Source: CAZYAK01 sp964403335 (GTDB taxonomy: Bacteria > Patescibacteriota > Gracilibacteria > Peribacterales > Peribacteraceae). Taken from it: a DNA stretch of 49,379 bases. Where the stretch lies: NCBI GenBank assembly GCA_964403335.1, contig CAYOFI010000010.1:1-49379 (forward strand), written 5' to 3'. How positions within the stretch are numbered: the stretch's first letter is position 1; each line of letters starts with the position of its first letter. The notes under the pieces are model-generated. The model ran no database searches. It worked only from the letters and a program-made list of their open reading frames with translations, and was not told the origin of the DNA. Below are positions 46,356 to 49,379 of this stretch, piece by piece. The translations under genes and the position numbers were made by a program.

Positions 46356-46431
46356 TGGAGCCGCTGACCGGATTTGAACCGGTGACCCACGGTTTACGAT
46401 ACCGTTGCTCTACCAGCTGAGCTACAGCGGC
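46356..46431 (-). tRNA. tRNA-Thr (CGT)
   Basis: The minus strand folds into a cloverleaf. The acceptor GCCGCTG pairs with CAGCGGC, followed by discriminator T and an encoded CCA. The D arm is GCTC...GAGC. The anticodon stem ACGGT/ACCGT has loop ATCGTAA, placing CGT as the anticodon (reads ACG, threonine). The T arm is CCGGTTCAAATCCGG. Confidence 0.93.
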
Positions 46432-46657
46432 TTATACATGATGAGAATAACGATCGGACGGACACGAGCAAGCCTTGTTTTCTGACGCCAGGTACCTTCG
46501 CTGCGCTTCGGTCCCTGGCTAGGCAGCTGAGCTACAGCGGCTTGAAACTGCTCACAGCCGGAAGATCATGCGATATTCGAGGGAAACCCGCAAGGGCAAG
46601 CCTCCATTGTCGTTTCATATGGAGAAATACCCTATAATTCGTCGTATTCTTCTATCT
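46432..46657. other. Intergenic region with a duplicated tRNA fragment and hairpin
   Basis: No gene lies here. The 20-base sequence CAGCTGAGCTACAGCGGCTT, the 5' part of tRNA-Thr on the other strand, occurs again at 46524-46543 (first copy 46414-46433). Just before the second copy GCCAGG...CCTGGC forms a hairpin (about 46487-46519). TATAAT (46633-46638) and TATTCT (46645-46650) precede the next gene. Confidence 0.6.
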
Positions 46658-47971
46658 ATGCACCCCCGCTTCCTCCCCGCCTCCCTCGCCCTTCTCCTCT
46701 GCACCGCGTGTGCGATACAGGGGCCGGATGTGCCGTCCGGGTCGTCTGCGCAGTCTTCCGTGGCATCGAGCATCGCATCGGTTGCGGCGTCTTCGGTATC
46801 GTCCGATTCCGCGTCGCCGCTGATTTTTGGGGCCACTGGCGTGCTTGCGGGTGCGGATACCATCCGCGTGCCTTTTTCACATCGCACGGATACTGGAGAC
46901 ATCGACCTGCGCGTTCTCGCCAACGACGGCATCCGCACCATCACGCAATTCAATGAGAACCTCGCCGACGGATCTGTCGCGTGGCCGTACCTGACGAGCC
47001 CCGAAAGTTTGCTGTATATCGCTGGAATCGGGAAGGCGGGATACGGCGTGTATGACCTGGAGGGCAATGATCGCACCGCGGAACACGCTGTCTTGAAGGA
47101 TAAAAAATTCAGCGTCACCGGGTACTATCGAATCGATGAAAAACAGTATGCGTACGGTTTGCATGCGGCGGACGTGATGACGGAGGCGGGTGATACGGAC
47201 GTGGGAAACCGTGCGGGAATATTCATCCACCGCGATGGAGAGGAGAAAGAGAGTCATTTTCCCATCTCACGAGTGGGGTTGGGAGAACTGACGGGGTTGC
47301 AGCCGCTGTGTCTGTCGGCTGACGGCGAATGGCTGTACGTGCGGTACCAAGGCTGGGAAGGATTTGAGTACATGTCCGCATGGAAGTTGCGCATATCCGA
47401 TCTGCACTACGAATCGGTCTTCGCGAAAAACGACAAGATTGTCAGTTATCACTGCAGTGATCGGCGCGACATGATCGTAGGCGTGCGCGCAGAGGTGAAT
47501 GAGAATTTCGGTTGGGGTGGGGCCGCATGGATGCCGATGTCGTTGGTACTTTTCAACGGTGCGGACGGCACGGAAAAGTCGCTCTTGGATGTGAACGATG
47601 CGTTGATCGAAAGCGCGGTGATGACGCCCGATGCGAAGCACATCGTCTATAGGCTGGTGTACCCTGCGAAAGATGAAAAGGGCGAATATATGGACCCGTA
47701 CGGCGGGGAACCCGGCGCCACCTGGGAAATCTTCATGATGTCTATCGATGGCACGAACAATCGTTCGGTGGGCAATTTTGAAAGCGTGGACGGCATGTCA
47801 CGCGACGGAAAAGTGCTGGTGGTCGGGAAATCGGTGAATACACCCTATGCTGACAGCAAGCAGTATTTCCTCCTGAATACCGATACGGGCGGTGTAGCGG
47901 CGCTCAGCAATGACGGGTATTCCAAGGTGATTTCCTGCAACTACGGACAGGGATTTGATTGTCTGTATTGA
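46658..47971 (+). CDS. Lipoprotein with beta-propeller-like repeats
   Basis: The 437-residue protein has a lipoprotein signal peptide (LALLLCTACA), followed by a Ser/Ala-rich linker of about 30 residues. The rest is repeated beta-strand blocks (LCLSADGEWLYVRYQG; AVMTPDAKHIVYRLVY; DGMSRDGKVLVVGKSV), which suggest a TolB-like/WD40-type propeller. The function is unknown; the exported location fits a surface or periplasmic role. TATAAT about 20 bp upstream is a good -10 box. Confidence 0.7.
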   Translation: MHPRFLPASLALLLCTACAIQGPDVPSGSSAQSSVASSIASVAASSVSSDSASPLIFGATGVLAGADTIRVPFSHRTDTGDIDLRVLANDGIRTITQFNENLADGSVAWPYLTSPESLLYIAGIGKAGYGVYDLEGNDRTAEHAVLKDKKFSVTGYYRIDEKQYAYGLHAADVMTEAGDTDVGNRAGIFIHRDGEEKESHFPISRVGLGELTGLQPLCLSADGEWLYVRYQGWEGFEYMSAWKLRISDLHYESVFAKNDKIVSYHCSDRRDMIVGVRAEVNENFGWGGAAWMPMSLVLFNGADGTEKSLLDVNDALIESAVMTPDAKHIVYRLVYPAKDEKGEYMDPYGGEPGATWEIFMMSIDGTNNRSVGNFESVDGMSRDGKVLVVGKSVNTPYADSKQYFLLNTDTGGVAALSNDGYSKVISCNYGQGFDCLY

Positions 47972-47976
47972 GGGGG

Positions 47977-48003
47977 CGTTCCACTTCCACCTGGAACGTC
48001 TTT
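47977..48003 (+). terminator. Terminator after the lipoprotein gene
   Basis: CGTTCCA (47977-47983) and TGGAACG (47992-47998) form a 7-bp stem around an 8-nt loop, followed by TCTTT, six bases past the lipoprotein stop. Confidence 0.6.
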
Positions 48004-48094
48004 CACCGCAGATCAGAGCGATAAAAAGGCCATCATCGATTTTTTCTGCGGAAACCGCGTCGTCAGGGAGACTAGTCAGCGATAGGCTGAGGGT

Positions 48095-49174
48095 ATGACC
48101 CGTACGGAACTCCTCTGGTGGCACCTCAACATCCTCACGAAGGAACGGTACGACGCCATACTCCAGGTGTTTGAGTCTTTGGACGAGGCAACGCCGCATA
48201 TCAATGAGGAATTTTTGCGCGGGCTTGGCTGTCGCGAGGAAACTCAACGGGAAGTGATGATGCGATTGGAAGAATTCGATGCGGAGAAACAAGAAGCGTT
48301 TTTGGAGAAGCAAGGCATCACGGTGTTGATGATCGAAGATCCTGCATATCCCGGGCCACTCAAGCAGATCCCCGATCCCCCCATTTTTCTTTCCTGCCAA
48401 GGCGATCTCTCGATTCTTAATCAGCCGTGCATCGGCATGGTGGGCACGCGGGAGATGACGCAGTACGGGCGGCGCGTCGCGGAAGATTTTACGGAGGCGT
48501 TCGTGCGCGCGGGGATGGTGACGGTCAGCGGACTGGCGCAGGGGATTGATTCCGTGGTCGCGGCTGAGTCGCTCAAGCGGGGAGGGAAAACCGTTGCGGT
48601 GCTGGGGGGCGGGTTGGGGGTGATCGCTCCCGTGGAAAAACGCAAAATCGCGGAGTCGATCGTCAAAAGCGGGGGATTACTGCTGTCCGAATATCCGCCC
48701 TTCTTTGAGCCGACCAAGTACACGTTTCCCGCCCGCAACCGGATTATCGCGGCCCTCTCCATGGCGACGGTCGTACTGGAAGCGCCCGCCGAATCCGGCG
48801 CACTTATCACTGCAGATCTCGCACAGGGATACTTTAAACAAGTCTTCGCCGTGCCCGGCCCCATCTACGATGCGAATTTTGCAGGCTGCAACGCGCTGAT
48901 CGCCAAAAGCGTCGCCAAACTGGTCGCCAGTCCCGAGGACGTCCTCAAAGAGTTGGGAGTCGTCGCTCCCGCAGACGATCAGCAGTCGTCCTATACGCCG
49001 CAGGATGCGGTGGAGGCGGCGATCTTGAAAGTCCTGTCCCGGCTTCCGCAGCCGGTGGATGATTTGGTGGAGAAGTCGGGCCTTCCGGCGTCGGATATCG
49101 GGGCCACGCTGACCCTCTTGGAACTGGCTGGGGCAGTCAAAAACACGGGTGGGGGGCAGTGGGTGCGGACATAA
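48095..49174 (+). CDS. dprA: DNA-processing protein DprA
   Basis: DprA protects incoming single-stranded DNA and loads RecA during transformation. The 359-residue protein has an N-terminal helical domain and the Rossmann-like core (GMVGTREMTQYGRR, VSGLAQGIDSVVAAESLKRG, VAVLGGGLGVIAP, ARNRIIAALS, ESGALITADLAQGYFKQVFA). A C-terminal winged-helix DML1-like domain completes it. The usual SGGARGID motif is SGLAQGID here. TAGGCT ends six bases before the ATG. Confidence 0.95.
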   Translation: MTRTELLWWHLNILTKERYDAILQVFESLDEATPHINEEFLRGLGCREETQREVMMRLEEFDAEKQEAFLEKQGITVLMIEDPAYPGPLKQIPDPPIFLSCQGDLSILNQPCIGMVGTREMTQYGRRVAEDFTEAFVRAGMVTVSGLAQGIDSVVAAESLKRGGKTVAVLGGGLGVIAPVEKRKIAESIVKSGGLLLSEYPPFFEPTKYTFPARNRIIAALSMATVVLEAPAESGALITADLAQGYFKQVFAVPGPIYDANFAGCNALIAKSVAKLVASPEDVLKELGVVAPADDQQSSYTPQDAVEAAILKVLSRLPQPVDDLVEKSGLPASDIGATLTLLELAGAVKNTGGGQWVRT

Positions 49175-49183
49175 AGGTATGCA

Positions 49184-49212
49184 TTGTCCGTCTTCACGGA
49201 TAATGCTACGAT
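49184..49212 (+). promoter_or_regulatory. Promoter upstream of the last gene
   Basis: TTGTCC (49184-49189), a 17-bp spacer and TACGAT (49207-49212) end 11 bases before an ATG at 49224. Confidence 0.5.
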
Positions 49213-49223
49213 GCCCGGCCGCT

Positions 49224-49379
49224 ATGGCCCCTTCCTTTTTCGCTCTCCTCAGCCAAACTTCCCGATCCGTTGCCACCCGGTGGCGCGCGGTGGGTCTTGC
49301 CGTGTGTGTCATGACGGCGGTGCTGCTGCCGCCGAAAATGATCCCCGGAATGCGTTGTTCCACCACGACCGCACACGCC
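49224..49379 (+). CDS. Membrane or exported protein, 5' part only
   Basis: The gene is cut by the window end after 52 codons. The visible part has a basic N-terminal region (SQTSRSVATRWRA) followed by a hydrophobic helix (VGLAVCVMTAVLLPP), like a signal anchor. The family cannot be judged from this fragment. Confidence 0.5.
   Translation, partial: MAPSFFALLSQTSRSVATRWRAVGLAVCVMTAVLLPPKMIPGMRCSTTTAHA

Overview
The window is GC-rich bacterial DNA (roughly 55-60 % G+C by eye, not computed). It carries the 3' end of a 23S rRNA gene with 5S, a long S10-spc-alpha-L13 ribosomal superoperon, and several small housekeeping, transport and envelope operons. UGA, UAA and UAG all act as stops. No L30 gene (rpmD) lies between rpsE and rplO, nearly all genes lack a Shine-Dalgarno sequence, and surface proteins with SLH repeats are present. 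This suggests a member of the Candidate Phyla Radiation, perhaps the Peregrinibacteria/Peribacteria group; that placement is inference. Ten N bases inside rplE mark an assembly gap.

Layout. 1-480: 23S end, 5S and terminator. 477-1400: two unknown small genes and terminators. 1404-3557: MgtC-like membrane protein, RluB/RsuA pseudouridine synthase and a lipid-kinase-like protein. 3635-5304: membrane-lipid genes (pgsA, a CarS-like CTP-transferase, pgpA). 5317-8260: a beta-CASP metallo-hydrolase and a large unknown protein. 8270-10417: lysyl-tRNA synthetase fused to an HD-domain protein. 10537-11448: two unknown genes. 11683-31528: the ribosomal superoperon from rplC to rpsI, including secY, adk, map, infA and rpoA. 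It is interrupted between rpsE and rplO by about 2.4 kb holding two unknown genes and an SLH-CAP surface protein. 31674-34517: small unknown genes and a TMTC-like membrane protein with TPR repeats. 34642-35184: a gene broken by an early in-frame stop behind a perfect consensus promoter. 35244-38921: the phosphate transporter pstSCAB. 38986-44791: znuB-znuC divergent from a copper/metal-type operon ending in a large CopC-CopD fusion, with a Fur-family-like operator between them. 44850-49379: SLH protein, class IV aminotransferase, tRNA-Thr, lipoprotein, dprA and a truncated gene.

The most unusual feature is the set of short interspersed repeats. (A) Four hairpin elements are each built from four 9-nt units (core ATAGA) followed by four inverted units. 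(B) Three have a 9-nt unit with core AACCGA. (C) One has a 7-nt unit (AACCAGA type). (D) Eight are 27-29-nt palindromes between ribosomal genes. (E) Three are REP-like hairpins, and (F) two are operon spacers. Several sit inside genes: one A element is the linker of the LysRS-HD fusion, B elements encode the tails of L22 and L17, and an E element lies inside the CopC-CopD protein. Others supply stop codons.

Gene expression also looks unusual. At least seven genes have a -10-like box ending 6-7 nt before the ATG, as expected for leaderless mRNAs. Genes inside operons are preceded by pyrimidine-rich tracts instead of a Shine-Dalgarno sequence.
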